Part shown: piece after piece, positions 52,541-61,970 of the stretch
Position numbering within the stretch: position 1 is the first letter of the stretch
Layout of the letters: every line of letters begins with the position of its first letter
Assembly: GCF_007828725.1 (NCBI RefSeq)
Contig: NZ_VIUW01000001.1
Span: 434,001 to 498,000 of the forward strand
Reading direction: 5' to 3'
From: Marihabitans asiaticum
GTDB taxonomy: Bacteria > Actinomycetota > Actinomycetes > Actinomycetales > Dermatophilaceae
Length of the DNA stretch: 64,000 nucleotides
The notes under the pieces: generated by a model
The model's input: the letters and a program-made list of their open reading frames with translations, nothing else
Database searches by the model: none
Told to the model about the DNA's origin: nothing
Program-made: the position numbers and the translations under genes

Positions 52541-52942
52541 ATGGACAACCTCCTGGGGATCCCCGAGACCTACCTGCCCGAGGACCCGGCGGCGGCCCAG
52601 CTGGGCGAAGGGGTGCCCGCGGCCGACGTGGCCGCGGCGCATCCGACGTCGTCGCTGGCCTGGGCGGTGCTGGCCGAGGAGGCGCTCGACGAGGGCCTGC
52701 GGGTGGACGGCTACGCCTTCGCCCGGACCGGGTACCACCGGGCGCTGGACTCCCTGCGCCGCAGCGGATGGAAGGGTCAGGGGCCGGTGCCGTGGAGCCA
52801 CGAGCCCAATCGCGGGTTCCTCCGTGCCCTGGCCGCGCTGGCCCGGGCGGCCGAGGCGATCGGTGAGAGCGACGAGGAGGAGCGCTGCCGCACCTTCCTC
52901 GCCGACAGCTCACCCGAGGCGGCCGCGGAGCTGCTGCGCTGA
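52541..52942 (+). CDS. DUF3151 family protein
   Basis: 133 aa helical protein: AAHPTSSLAWAVLAEEALDE, YAFARTGYHRALDSLRRSGW and HEPNRGFLRALAALARAAEA are the conserved actinobacterial DUF3151 segments. The TPR-like helical layout suggests protein binding, but function is unknown. It is joined to fbaA with a 2-bp gap, so it is in the same operon. This linkage is recurrent in actinobacteria such as mycobacteria. A strong terminator follows. Confidence 0.9.
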   Translation: MDNLLGIPETYLPEDPAAAQLGEGVPAADVAAAHPTSSLAWAVLAEEALDEGLRVDGYAFARTGYHRALDSLRRSGWKGQGPVPWSHEPNRGFLRALAALARAAEAIGESDEEERCRTFLADSSPEAAAELLR

Positions 52943-52974
52943 CCGGACGCACCGGCAGATGCACGGGGACAGCG

Positions 52975-53005
52975 AAGGGCCCGGCTCGTGGCGAGCCGGG
53001 CCCTT
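52975..53005 (+). terminator. intrinsic terminator of fbaA-DUF3151
   Basis: A perfect 14-bp stem, AAGGGCCCGGCTCG (52975-52988) with CGAGCCGGGCCCTT (52992-53005), and a TGG loop. Only a weak T-run follows, as is common at high GC. Confidence 0.85.
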
Positions 53006-53035
53006 GCTGATCCGCGCCACAGCGGCGGGCGAATC

Positions 53036-53079
53036 GGGAGGCGCTGCCGATGTCCCCTGTCACATCGGCAACGCCTCCC
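53036..53079. repeat. second strong hairpin before the LuxR-type gene
   Basis: GGGAGGCG and TGCCGATGT (53036-53053) pair with ACATCGGCA and CGCCTCCC (53062-53079), with one C/A mismatch. It lies 31 bp beyond the first terminator. It may back up termination or be an insulator ahead of the regulator promoter. Confidence 0.7.
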
Positions 53080-53088
53080 CTGTGGCAA

Positions 53089-53157
53089 CCATTGTGCATC
53101 AGGACACACTCAAACTGACGTCACTAAGAGGCCACCGGCACTAAGATGCCACAATGG
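53089..53157. promoter_or_regulatory. spaced inverted repeat overlapping the LuxR-type gene start
   Basis: CCATTGTGCATC (53089-53100) is the inverse of GATGCCACAATGG (53145-53157) apart from one extra G, with 44 bp between. A TGACGTCA palindrome (53116-53123) lies between them. The right arm includes the ATG. Candidate autoregulatory site. Confidence 0.45.
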
Positions 53158-53939
53158 CCGACGAATCCTCCGCTGCCGGGGCGGACCCGATCCACCGCCT
53201 ACAGCTGCTCATCGCCACCGACGTCGAGCGGCTGGCCCGCCGCCGCGCCGAGCTGGCCGACATGGGCGACCTGCTCATCTCCCTTCGCGCCCAGCTCGGC
53301 GACCTGACCCAGCTGGGGTCCCCCCTGGGCGTGGAGATGCTTGAGCAGGAGCTGGCCGCGCCGGTGGTCGACCGGCTCGCCGGGAGGGTGGAGCGGATCG
53401 ACAACGTCCTGCTCGACGCCGTCGTCGGGGCCGGGGCCGAGGAGGAGCACCGTAGCCACGAGCTCGAGCGCGCGGCGCAGGGGCAGCGGCAGCGCACGAT
53501 CTACGGCGAGCACCTCTTCGCGGTGCCGGAGGTCGTCGGGAGGATCGACGGGCTCGCCGCGGCCGGCCAGCAGCAGCGCGTATCGACCGAGCTCGAGCAC
53601 GAGTTCGCCATCTTCGGCGAGGAGGCGGTGGTGACGCCGTCGGTGTGGGGGGACCCGGGGTCCTCGTACCTCGTGGTGCGCCATCCGGTGCTCATCGCGG
53701 CCTTCACCGCGTGGTTCGAGCTGACGTGGCAGGTGTGTGCTCCGCGAGCCGACAGCGCCCCGCTCGACGAACGCCTCGTCACCCTCCTGGCCCGCGGGTA
53801 CAAGGACGAGGCCATCGCCCGCCAGCTCGGCGTCTCGCTGCGCACGGTCCGGCGCCGCGTCGCGTCCCTCATGGACCACTACGGCGTGGGCACCCGCTTC
53901 CAGCTGGGGGCCGAGCTGGTCCGCGAGGGCGTCCTCTAA
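53154..53939 (+). CDS. helix-turn-helix regulator with LuxR-type C-terminal domain
   Basis: 261 aa. N-terminal ~110 residues are helical and coiled-coil-like (DVERLARRRAELADMGDLLI). The middle (GEHLFAVPEVVGRIDGL ... GSSYLVVRHPVLIAAFTAWF) resembles the TrmB/phospholipase-D-like sensor region of similar regulators. The C-terminal LuxR HTH is at ~200-255 (ARGYKDEAIARQLGVSLRTV). It has no receiver domain. Stand-alone gene with its own operator-like repeat, so probably autoregulated. Targets not evident. Confidence 0.85.
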   Translation: MADESSAAGADPIHRLQLLIATDVERLARRRAELADMGDLLISLRAQLGDLTQLGSPLGVEMLEQELAAPVVDRLAGRVERIDNVLLDAVVGAGAEEEHRSHELERAAQGQRQRTIYGEHLFAVPEVVGRIDGLAAAGQQQRVSTELEHEFAIFGEEAVVTPSVWGDPGSSYLVVRHPVLIAAFTAWFELTWQVCAPRADSAPLDERLVTLLARGYKDEAIARQLGVSLRTVRRRVASLMDHYGVGTRFQLGAELVREGVL

Positions 53940-53944
53940 CTCCA

Positions 53945-53986
53945 CCCCTTCGCAGATCCCCGGGGAGCCTCAGACGAACGGTCGAC
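53945..53986. repeat. REP-like TCCCCGGGGA element, single copy
   Basis: CCCCTTCGCAGATCCCCGGG followed by GAGCCTCAGACGAACGGTC, 5 bp after the LuxR-type stop. It differs by one base (A to G) from the copies at 22964-23059. It lies at a convergent junction. Confidence 0.92.
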
Positions 53987-54025
53987 CTCTGCCCGCGCCG
54001 CTCATCCCCCCTTCGCCCGGACTTG

Positions 54026-54096
54026 ACCCGAGAAGGTGCACCTTCACCCGAGGTCGGTAGTCGGGTGAAGGTGCAACAACTCCCTCAACCCGATAA
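54026..54096. repeat. 71-nt palindromic element, copy 2
   Basis: Partner of 42918-42988, again in a convergent junction. Here the stem is extended: GTGCACCTTCACCCGA pairs with TCGGGTGAAGGTGCA (about 54036-54073). Confidence 0.93.
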
Positions 54097-54140
54097 TCGG
54101 CGGGGCGAGGCAGGGTCCGGAGCGGGCAGGGACCGGTCAG

Positions 54141-55478
<1,338 letters not shown>

Positions 55479-55590
55479 TCACTGTACCGGCGCCGCGACA
55501 AACCCCGTTGCGCCGGCGCGGGGAGCGGAGCAGGCTTGCTCGGACCGGCAGCGGTCGCGACGACTGCGCCCCGACCCGAAGGAGTGGCGC

Positions 55591-55770
55591 ATGACCAAGC
55601 ACGAGAGCGCCCCCGAGGACGTCAAGGAGAAGTTCCGCCAGGCGCTGGAGCGCAAGCAGCCCCATGGCGGGACGGACGTCTCTGCCGACCGCGGCCACGG
55701 CAAGGTCGAGTCGGCTCACGGCCCGGAGACCTCCGGCGCTCAGCAGATGTTCCGCCGCAAGTCCGGCTGA
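55591..55770 (+). CDS. small DUF5302-like protein
   Basis: 59 aa hydrophilic protein (VKEKFRQALERKQPHGGTDV). It resembles the short actinobacterial DUF5302 family, function unknown. GAAGGAG lies 6-7 nt before ATG 55591. Strongly charged, probably largely disordered with one helix at the N-terminal third. A perfect palindromic terminator follows. Confidence 0.75.
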   Translation: MTKHESAPEDVKEKFRQALERKQPHGGTDVSADRGHGKVESAHGPETSGAQQMFRRKSG

Positions 55771-55783
55771 GGGGCGGCCCGGG

Positions 55784-55813
55784 CGAAGGGGGTCGGCCGG
55801 CCGACCCCCTTCG
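55784..55813 (+). terminator. perfect 30-bp palindrome after the DUF5302 gene
   Basis: CGAAGGGGGTCGGCC and its complement face each other without a spacer (55784-55813), made of two inverted CGAAGGGG octamers. T-rich sequence (TCTCGCGTTTGTC) follows, fitting an intrinsic terminator. Confidence 0.75.
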
Positions 55814-55840
55814 TCTCGCGTTTGTCTCCTGCCGAGCTGT

Positions 55841-55930
55841 CACAAAACCCAGCCGGCTGGGTTTCGTGGAACGAGCTGGCCTTCGAGACCCAGCCGGCTC
55901 CACAAGACCCAGCTGGCTGGGTTTTGTGGA
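55841..55930. repeat. 90-nt modular palindromic element, copy 1
   Basis: Starts CACAAAACCCAGCCGGCTGG and ends GGCTGGGTTTTGTGGA. It has three stem-forming units: AAACCCAGCCGGCTGGGTTT; an inner GAGCTGGC/GCCGGCTC with a G-T pair; and ACCCAGCTGGCTGGGT. Same length and layout as 61971-62060. Located at the convergent junction of DUF5302 and HelD. Confidence 0.92.
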
Positions 55931-55956
55931 CGGGTGCCGGAGGCGAAGGGGGAGGG

Positions 55957-58236
55957 TCAGGTGGGTCGGAGGACGGTCATCCGGTGTGCGGCGCGGGTGA
56001 GCGCGACGTAGAGGACCCGGGCGCCGCCGGGAGACTCCTCGATGATCGCGTCCGGGTCGACGACGACGGTGGCGTCCCACTCCAGCCCCTTGGTCGACAT
56101 CGGGTCCAGGACGCTCACCCGGCCGGACTCATGATTGAAGAGCCCGGCGACCCGCTCGAGATGGCGCATCGGGGAGATCACGGCGATCGCACCGTCGACC
56201 TCGTCGAGGAGTCGTTCGACGGCGTCGGCAGCGGTCTGGTCGACCGGCGGCACGGAGGTGTCCAGCGCGTCGCCGAAGCGCAGCTCGACCGGCTCGACCC
56301 CCGTCTCCCGGACCGCGCTGGGGATGTCGGCGTCGGGCACGACCGGCAGGATGACATCGCGGGCGTAGTCGAAGATCTCGCGCGCGTTACGGTAGTTGGT
56401 GTCCATGTGGAAGTGCGCCGGCTCGGCCGTCCCGTAGGCGTCGAGACGGGCCTGCCGGGCCTCGTCGGCGTCGGGCCAGGACGACTGGGCGGCGTCCCCG
56501 ACCACGGTCCACGAGGCGCGCCGGCCCCGGCGGCCCACCATCCGCCACTGCATGGGCGAGAGGTCCTGGGCCTCGTCGACGAGCACGTGCGCGAAGCCGG
56601 CCGGCCGGCCGATCTGGCCATGCAGCAGCCGCTCCCGGGCCTCGGTGGGCGTGACGTGGTGGGCCTCGCGGGAGGGCTGGACCGACGAGCCCATCGCCTG
56701 CAGCTCCTTCTGCGCTGCCCGGTCGTCGAGCTCGTCGATCTCGAAGAAGCTGCGCTCCTCGTCCTGTGCCTCCTCGACCAGCCCGAGCCGGACCGACAGC
56801 TCGTCGATCACCGCGACGTCGGCGACCGACCACGTGCCGAGCTCGAGGGCCTCACGCATCGAGTGGGCCAGCGCGGCGGCGTCGCCCTGCGACAGGATGC
56901 CGTGGGTGATCCGGTAGGCCCGCTCGGTGTCGGTGAGCCACAGCAGGGCGGTCCGCGGGTCGACCTGCGGCCACCACTCCTCCATGAACGAGTCGACCGC
57001 CAGGGACTCGTCGAAGGCGTCGAGGAACTCGCCGCGGTCACCCTCGCGGACCTGCGCCCACGCCGCGTCGGCGAGCAGCTCGCGCGCCGCGGAGGTCGCC
57101 TGGTTGCGGGTGCGTTCCCGCAGCGCCTGGCGCCGGGCCCGCCGCAACGCCTTGTCGTCGAGCCGCACCGCGTACCCGGCGACGAAGGTGCGCAGCTCGG
57201 TGGGCGCGTCCGGCACCGGCTCCTTCGCGAGCCGCGAGACCACCTGCCGCATCCGCGAGGAGCCCTTGATCTCGGCCACCTCGGGGGAGTCCAACCGCGC
57301 GGTGTCGATGGCGTCCACCATGTCGCCGAGCGCCCGCAGCGACACCGAGTCCTCGCCGAGCGAGGGCAGCACCCGCTCGATGTAAGCGGTGTAGGCCGCC
57401 GACGGGCCGACGACGAGGATCCCGCCGGACTCGTAGCGTCGCCGGTCGTTGTAGAGCAGGTAGGCGGCGCGGTGCAGGGCGACGACGGTCTTGCCGGTGC
57501 CGGGTCCGCCGGTGATCTCGGTCACGCCTCGGTCGGAGGCGCGGATCGCCTCGTCCTGGTGGGCCTGGATCGTCGCGACGATGTCGCGCATGCGGGTGCC
57601 TCGCGCCCGGGTGAGCGCCGCGAGCAGGGCACCGTCGCCGATGACGGTGAGGTCCTCCGGCGCCTCGGGCACCATGAGGTCGTCCTCGACACCGAGGACG
57701 GTCTCGGCCCGGCAGCGCAGGACCCGCCGGCGGATCACGCCGTGGTTGGCCACGGGGGTGGCCTGGTAGAAGGGCGACGCGGCCGGAGCGCGCCAGTCGA
57801 TGACGAGCGGCTCGTAGTCGTCGTCGCGCACCCCGAGGCGGCCGACGTAGCGCACCTCGCGGTCGGCGGGGTCCATCTGCTCGCCGTGGTCGAGGTCGAG
57901 CCGGCCGAAGACAAGCCCCTCGTACTGGTGCTGCAGGCTCGCGAGTCGACGTGCGGCCTGGTAGACGAGAGCGTCGCGCTCGAAGAGCCCGGACATCTCC
58001 TCGTCACGGACGTCGCCGGTGCGGTCGGTCCGGCCCCGCGACATCCCGTCGTTGGCGACCAGGCCCGCCCGGTCGCCGGCCTTGGCCAGCTCGGCGTGCA
58101 CCCGGTCGAGGTGCGCCTGCTCCGCCGCGATCTCGGCGGCGACGTGCGGGGGCACGTCGGTGCTCGAGGGGCGAAGGGGGGTGTCCGTCACGTCGATCAT
58201 GCTCCGGTCGCGCTGCTGGTCGGTCCGCGCCGCCAT
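55957..58236 (-). CDS. HelD/UvrD-like superfamily 1 ATPase (RNA polymerase-associated)
   Basis: 759 aa SF1 helicase-like protein. The coiled-coil N-terminus (IAAEQAHLDRVHAELAKAG) and VIDWRAPAASPFYQAT are hallmark HelD segments. Walker A is GGPGTGKT (~243-250), HVLVDEAQDLSPMQW is motif II, and STKGLEWDATVVV plus VLYVALTRA are the late motifs. Class II HelD proteins dislodge stalled RNA polymerase and can assist rifampicin tolerance. A minus-strand TAGACT box 3 nt before GTG 58248 implies transcription starts after it, so ATG 58236 was preferred; ATG 58200 is also possible. Confidence 0.9.
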   Translation of the reverse strand: MAARTDQQRDRSMIDVTDTPLRPSSTDVPPHVAAEIAAEQAHLDRVHAELAKAGDRAGLVANDGMSRGRTDRTGDVRDEEMSGLFERDALVYQAARRLASLQHQYEGLVFGRLDLDHGEQMDPADREVRYVGRLGVRDDDYEPLVIDWRAPAASPFYQATPVANHGVIRRRVLRCRAETVLGVEDDLMVPEAPEDLTVIGDGALLAALTRARGTRMRDIVATIQAHQDEAIRASDRGVTEITGGPGTGKTVVALHRAAYLLYNDRRRYESGGILVVGPSAAYTAYIERVLPSLGEDSVSLRALGDMVDAIDTARLDSPEVAEIKGSSRMRQVVSRLAKEPVPDAPTELRTFVAGYAVRLDDKALRRARRQALRERTRNQATSAARELLADAAWAQVREGDRGEFLDAFDESLAVDSFMEEWWPQVDPRTALLWLTDTERAYRITHGILSQGDAAALAHSMREALELGTWSVADVAVIDELSVRLGLVEEAQDEERSFFEIDELDDRAAQKELQAMGSSVQPSREAHHVTPTEARERLLHGQIGRPAGFAHVLVDEAQDLSPMQWRMVGRRGRRASWTVVGDAAQSSWPDADEARQARLDAYGTAEPAHFHMDTNYRNAREIFDYARDVILPVVPDADIPSAVRETGVEPVELRFGDALDTSVPPVDQTAADAVERLLDEVDGAIAVISPMRHLERVAGLFNHESGRVSVLDPMSTKGLEWDATVVVDPDAIIEESPGGARVLYVALTRAAHRMTVLRPT

Positions 58237-58313
58237 GGGGGCAACCACGGCAGTCTACGGCTCCTGCGGGGCCGCGCCGCACCGCCTCAGCGGCAGGTGC
58301 CGGAGGTCTGCTC

Positions 58314-58342
58314 TTGCGAGAGCCGCCGCAGTTGGTTAAATT
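58314..58342 (+). promoter_or_regulatory. promoter of the 6C RNA
   Basis: TTGCGA (58314-58319) and TTAAAT (58336-58341) are 16 nt apart. TTAAATTCTTG is the most AT-rich stretch nearby. Transcription would begin about 58348. Confidence 0.6.
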
Positions 58343-58347
58343 CTTGT

Positions 58348-58467
58348 CTACCGGCCTTCGGGTCGGGGCCAACCGCGGTACACCCCCTGCTTCCGCGGTC
58401 GGCGAGGGGGCGCAGCTCGTAGCCACGTTCACCCCCTGCACGTGGCTCGCTGCGCCCCCTTCTTCTA
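58348..58467 (+). ncRNA. 6C small RNA
   Basis: Three hairpins in order: CCGGCC-TTCG-GGTCGG (58351-58366); ACCGCGG (58372-58378)/CCGCGGT (58393-58399); and GGGGGCGCAGC with GCCACGT (58406-58428) pairing with ACGTGGC and GCTGCGCCCCC (58440-58459), followed by TTCTTCTA. The loops of hairpins 2 and 3 both contain ACCCCCTGC. Two C-rich loops on adjacent stems define the actinobacterial 6C RNA (Mycobacterium tuberculosis B11). Hairpin 3 doubles as the terminator. It fills most of the gene-free stretch 58237-58557 and is separate from purD, which has its own -10. Confidence 0.82.
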
Positions 58468-58544
58468 CCCCCCGGGGCGGTCTTCTCGCCGGCCTCACAC
58501 CACCGGCGGGCGCGCCGTCCCCCCTTCGCCTCGTCGTCGCCTCG

Positions 58545-58550
58545 TAGTCT
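58545..58550 (+). promoter_or_regulatory. -10 box of purD
   Basis: TAGTCT ends 7 nt before GTG 58558, which indicates a leaderless purD message starting downstream of the 6C RNA terminator. Confidence 0.5.
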
Positions 58551-58557
58551 CGGGGCC

Positions 58558-59853
58558 GTGAAGGTTCTCGTCATCGGTTCAGGTGCCCGCGAGCACGCCG
58601 TCGTCCGCTCACTCGTCGCCGACCCGGCGGTCGACGCGGTGATCTGCGCGCCGGGCAACCCGGGGATCGACCTCGTCGCCCTCTGCGTTCCGGTCGACCC
58701 GACCGATCCCGACGCCGTCGTCGCCCTCGCCCGTGAGCACCAGGTCGACCTCGTCGTCGTCGGCCCGGAGGCGCCGCTCGTCGCGGGGGTTGGTGACGCC
58801 CTTCGCGCTGCCGACATCCCGTGCTTCGGTCCGGACCGGGCGGCCGCGCACCTCGAGGGCAGCAAGGCGTTCGCGAAGGAGGTCATGGCGGCCGCCGAGG
58901 TCCCCACCGGAATGGCGCACGTCGCGACCACCGAGGCCCAGCTGGCCGAGGCGCTCGACGCCTTCGGTCCCCCCTTCGTCGTCAAGGACGACGGCCTCGC
59001 CGCCGGCAAGGGGGTCGTCGTCACCGACGACCGCGAGGAGGCGCTCGCGCACGGTCGGGAGTGCCTGGCCAAGGGCGCGAAGGGGGGCGAGGGCCGGGTC
59101 GTCGTCGAGGAGTTCCTCGACGGCCCGGAGGCCTCGCTCTTCTGCCTGTGCGACGGCACGAGCGTCGTGCCGCTGGAGCTCGCGCAGGACTTCAAGCGCG
59201 TCTTCGACGGCGACGAAGGGCCCAACACCGGTGGCATGGGCGCGTACTCGCCGCTGCCGTGGGCGCCCGACGGGCTCGTCTCGCACGTGGTGGAGCGGAT
59301 CGCGCAGCCGGTGGTCGAGGAGATGGCGCGGCGGGGCACCCCCTTCGTCGGGGTGCTCTACGTCGGGCTGGCGCTCACCTCTCGCGGGCCGAGGGTGATC
59401 GAGTTCAACGCCCGCTTCGGAGACCCCGAGACCCAGTCGGTCCTGGCCCGGCTGAGCACGCCCCTCGGCGGGCTGCTGCTCGCGGCCGCGCAGGGGCGGC
59501 TCGACGAGGCCGAGCCGCTGCAGTGGCGCGACGAGGCCGCGGTCACCGTCGTCGTCGCGGCGGGCGGCTACCCCCAGTCGCTGCGCACCGGCGATGTGAT
59601 CGAGGGCATCGACCGGGTCGGGGTCGGCGCGGACGATGCCCAGGCGTACGTCCTGCACGCCGGCACCGCGGCCGGTGGGGACGGGCAGGTCGTCAGCTCC
59701 GGCGGGCGGGTGCTCTCCGTCATCGCCCTCGGGGACGACCTGGCGGCGGCCCGCGCGGCCGCCTATGCCGCGGTCGAGCAGATCGAGCTCGAGGGCTCCC
59801 ACCACCGCACCGACATCGCCCTGCGCGCCAGCCGGGACGAGATCCGCCTCTGA
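58558..59853 (+). CDS. purD: phosphoribosylamine--glycine ligase (GARS)
   Basis: 431 aa ATP-grasp enzyme. VLVIGSGAREHAV at 3-15, VVGPEAPLVAG, FVVKDDGLAAGKGVVV, GPNTGGMGAYSPLPW and VIEFNARFGDPETQ are diagnostic. It makes glycinamide ribonucleotide in de novo purine synthesis. GTG start supported by the -10 spacing and normal family N-terminus. Three tandem REP-like elements begin directly after the stop codon. Confidence 0.98.
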   Translation: MKVLVIGSGAREHAVVRSLVADPAVDAVICAPGNPGIDLVALCVPVDPTDPDAVVALAREHQVDLVVVGPEAPLVAGVGDALRAADIPCFGPDRAAAHLEGSKAFAKEVMAAAEVPTGMAHVATTEAQLAEALDAFGPPFVVKDDGLAAGKGVVVTDDREEALAHGRECLAKGAKGGEGRVVVEEFLDGPEASLFCLCDGTSVVPLELAQDFKRVFDGDEGPNTGGMGAYSPLPWAPDGLVSHVVERIAQPVVEEMARRGTPFVGVLYVGLALTSRGPRVIEFNARFGDPETQSVLARLSTPLGGLLLAAAQGRLDEAEPLQWRDEAAVTVVVAAGGYPQSLRTGDVIEGIDRVGVGADDAQAYVLHAGTAAGGDGQVVSSGGRVLSVIALGDDLAAARAAAYAAVEQIELEGSHHRTDIALRASRDEIRL

Positions 59854-60040
59854 CGCAGCTCCCCGGGGAACCTCAGACGAACGGTCCCCCCTTCGCACCT
59901 TCGTCGCACTTCGGAGACGCCGGGACGTCGCAGCTCCCCGGGGAACCTCAGACGAACGGTCCCCCCTTCGCACCTTCGTCGCACTTCGGAGACGCCGGGA
60001 CGTCGCAGCTCCCCGGGGAACCTCAGACGAACGGTCACCT
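59854..60040. repeat. REP-like element, tandem array with 75-bp period
   Basis: Units begin CGCAGCTCCCCGGGGAACCT at 59854, 59929 and 60004; the first two are identical over 75 bp and the third is partial. Each contains TCCCCGGGGA, CCTCAGACGAACGGTC and a CCCCTTCG octamer. The array occupies the whole purD-ppk2 gap. Confidence 0.95.
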
Positions 60041-60090
60041 CCTTCGCACCTCGTACCCCGCGCCGCCGCGCTCGGTGGTTCGATAGGGGC

Positions 60091-60984
60091 ATGGCCAAGA
60101 AGACTGCGAACGGCACGCCTCGGGTGGACAAGAAGGCCTACGAGGCCGAGCTGGAGAGGCTGCAGGAGCAGCTCGTCGCGATGCAGGAGTGGGTCAGGGC
60201 GACCGGGGCTCGGGTCGTCGTCGTCTGCGAAGGGCGCGACGCCGCCGGCAAGGGGTCGGCGATCAAGCGGATCACCCAGTACCTCAGCCCCCGGGTCGCG
60301 CGCGTCGTCGCCCTCCCCGCGCCCTCGGACCGGCAGAAGACCCAGTGGTACTTCCAGCGCTACGTCGAGCAGCTGCCCGCCGGCGGCGAGATCGTCATCT
60401 TCGACCGGTCCTGGTACAACCGGGCCGGCGTCGAGCGGGTCATGGGCTTCTGCACCGACGAGGAGTACGAGCGCTTCCTGGTCCAGGCGCCGATCTTCGA
60501 GCAGATGCTCATCGACGACGGGATCATCCTGCTCAAGTACTGGTTCTCGGTCTCCGACGTCGAGCAGGAGGCGCGGTTCCGCTCCCGGCACAGCGACCCG
60601 ATGCGCCAGTGGAAGCTCTCGCCGATGGACCTGGAGTCGATCACCCGGTGGGAGGAGTACTCCGAGGCCAAGGACCAGATGTTCGCCGCGACCGACCGCT
60701 CGCAGACGCCGTGGCACGTGGTCGAGTCCGAGGACAAGCGAGCCTCGCGGATCAACGTCATCGCCCACCTGCTCGACTCCGTGCCGTGGGAGCGGGTCGA
60801 GCCGGACGTCCCGGACATCCCGGAGCGGCCCGCGCCGGTGGGCTACACCCGCCCGCCGCGCACCTCGCAGACCTACGTGCCGGACCGGGCCGCCGAGCTC
60901 ATTCCGGCGACGGGCTCGAAGGGGTCGTCGGGCTCCCGTTCGACCGGCAAGCGGTCAACCCGCACGAAGTCGGCGAAGGGATGA
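60091..60984 (+). CDS. ppk2: polyphosphate kinase 2 family protein
   Basis: 297 aa. Walker A is EGRDAAGKGS (47-56), the lid region follows, and Walker B is FDRSWYNRAG (104-113); FMGFC and RHSDPMRQWKLSPMD are PPK2 signatures. It uses polyphosphate to phosphorylate nucleoside di- or monophosphates (or the reverse). The last 50 residues are a Ser/Lys/Arg-rich tail. The stop overlaps the purC ATG (ATGA), coupling nucleotide recharging to purine synthesis. Confidence 0.95.
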   Translation: MAKKTANGTPRVDKKAYEAELERLQEQLVAMQEWVRATGARVVVVCEGRDAAGKGSAIKRITQYLSPRVARVVALPAPSDRQKTQWYFQRYVEQLPAGGEIVIFDRSWYNRAGVERVMGFCTDEEYERFLVQAPIFEQMLIDDGIILLKYWFSVSDVEQEARFRSRHSDPMRQWKLSPMDLESITRWEEYSEAKDQMFAATDRSQTPWHVVESEDKRASRINVIAHLLDSVPWERVEPDVPDIPERPAPVGYTRPPRTSQTYVPDRAAELIPATGSKGSSGSRSTGKRSTRTKSAKG

Positions 60985-61937
60985 CCGCCCCCTTCGCACC
61001 CCCGGCCCTGCCCGGCTACGAGCACCTCTACTCCGGCAAGGTCCGCGATCTCTACGCCCCGCTCGACGAGGCGGGCGCCCAGCGCACCGACCGCCTGCTC
61101 CTCGTCGCGAGCGACCGGATCAGCGCCTACGACCACGTGCTCGACCCGCCCATCCCGGACAAGGGCGCGGTGCTGACCCAGCTCTCGCTGTGGTGGTTCG
61201 ACCAGCTGGCCGACCTCGCGCCGCACCATGTCGTCTCCACCGACGTGCCCGAGGCGGTCGCCGGGCGAGCCGTCCTCGTCGAGCGCCTCGACATGCTCCC
61301 GGTCGAGTGCGTGGCCCGCGGGTACCTCACGGGCGGTGGGCTTGCGGAGTACCGGGCGAAGGGGGAGGTCAGCGGAGTCCCGCTGCCCGCCGGGTTGGTC
61401 GATGGCTCGCGCCTGGAAGAGCCGGTCTTCACCCCGTCGACCAAGGCGCCGATGGGGGAGCACGACGAGCCGATCAGCTACGACGGCGTCGTGGCCGAGA
61501 TCGGGCCGGCGCTGGCCGAGCAGGTCCGTGACCTCACCGTGCGAATCCTGCTGCGCGGCAACGAGATCGCCGCCGAGCGGGGCATCCTCCTCGCGGACAC
61601 CAAGGTGGAGTTCGGGCTGCGTGGTCTGGACCTGGCGAAGGGGGAGGACGCCGGCGAGGCAATCCGCTCCCGCGGCGCGTCCTGCGAGGTCGTCCTCGCC
61701 GACGAGGTGCTCACCCCTGACAGCTCGCGCTTCTGGCCGGCCGAGGAGTGGGAGCCGGGTCGCCCGCAGCCGAGCTTCGACAAGCAGTTCGTCCGCGACT
61801 GGCTCACCTCGCCGGAGTCCGGCTGGTCCAAGGACTCCGGGGTGGCGCCCCCTTCGCTGCCTGCCGAGGTCGTCCAGGCCACCCGGGCGAGGTACGTCGA
61901 GGCCTACGAGCGGCTCACCGGCACCCCCTTCGCCTGA
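60981..61937 (+). CDS. purC: phosphoribosylaminoimidazole-succinocarboxamide synthase
   Basis: 318 aa, SAICAR synthetase. LYSGKVRDLYA near 17-27, ASDRISAYD, ARGYLTGGG, PVFTPSTKAPMGEHDEPI, DTKVEFG and SFDKQFVRDWL are family signatures of the long form. It joins CAIR and aspartate. ATG 60981 overlaps the ppk2 stop. The gene ends 34 bp before the second 90-nt palindromic element. Confidence 0.98.
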   Translation: MTAPFAPPALPGYEHLYSGKVRDLYAPLDEAGAQRTDRLLLVASDRISAYDHVLDPPIPDKGAVLTQLSLWWFDQLADLAPHHVVSTDVPEAVAGRAVLVERLDMLPVECVARGYLTGGGLAEYRAKGEVSGVPLPAGLVDGSRLEEPVFTPSTKAPMGEHDEPISYDGVVAEIGPALAEQVRDLTVRILLRGNEIAAERGILLADTKVEFGLRGLDLAKGEDAGEAIRSRGASCEVVLADEVLTPDSSRFWPAEEWEPGRPQPSFDKQFVRDWLTSPESGWSKDSGVAPPSLPAEVVQATRARYVEAYERLTGTPFA

Positions 61938-61970
61938 CTCGCCCCCTGCCCCGCACCTCGACGCCCCCCA

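Noticed and set aside
58348-58557. A purine riboswitch or ZTP (pfl) riboswitch in front of purD
   Set aside because: The structure matches the 6C RNA, ends in its own terminator, and purD has a separate -10 box 7 nt before its GTG.
59854-60040. 75-bp tandem repeats as a CRISPR array
   Set aside because: The intervening sequence is identical between copies, so there are no unique spacers; it is a tandem REP-like element.
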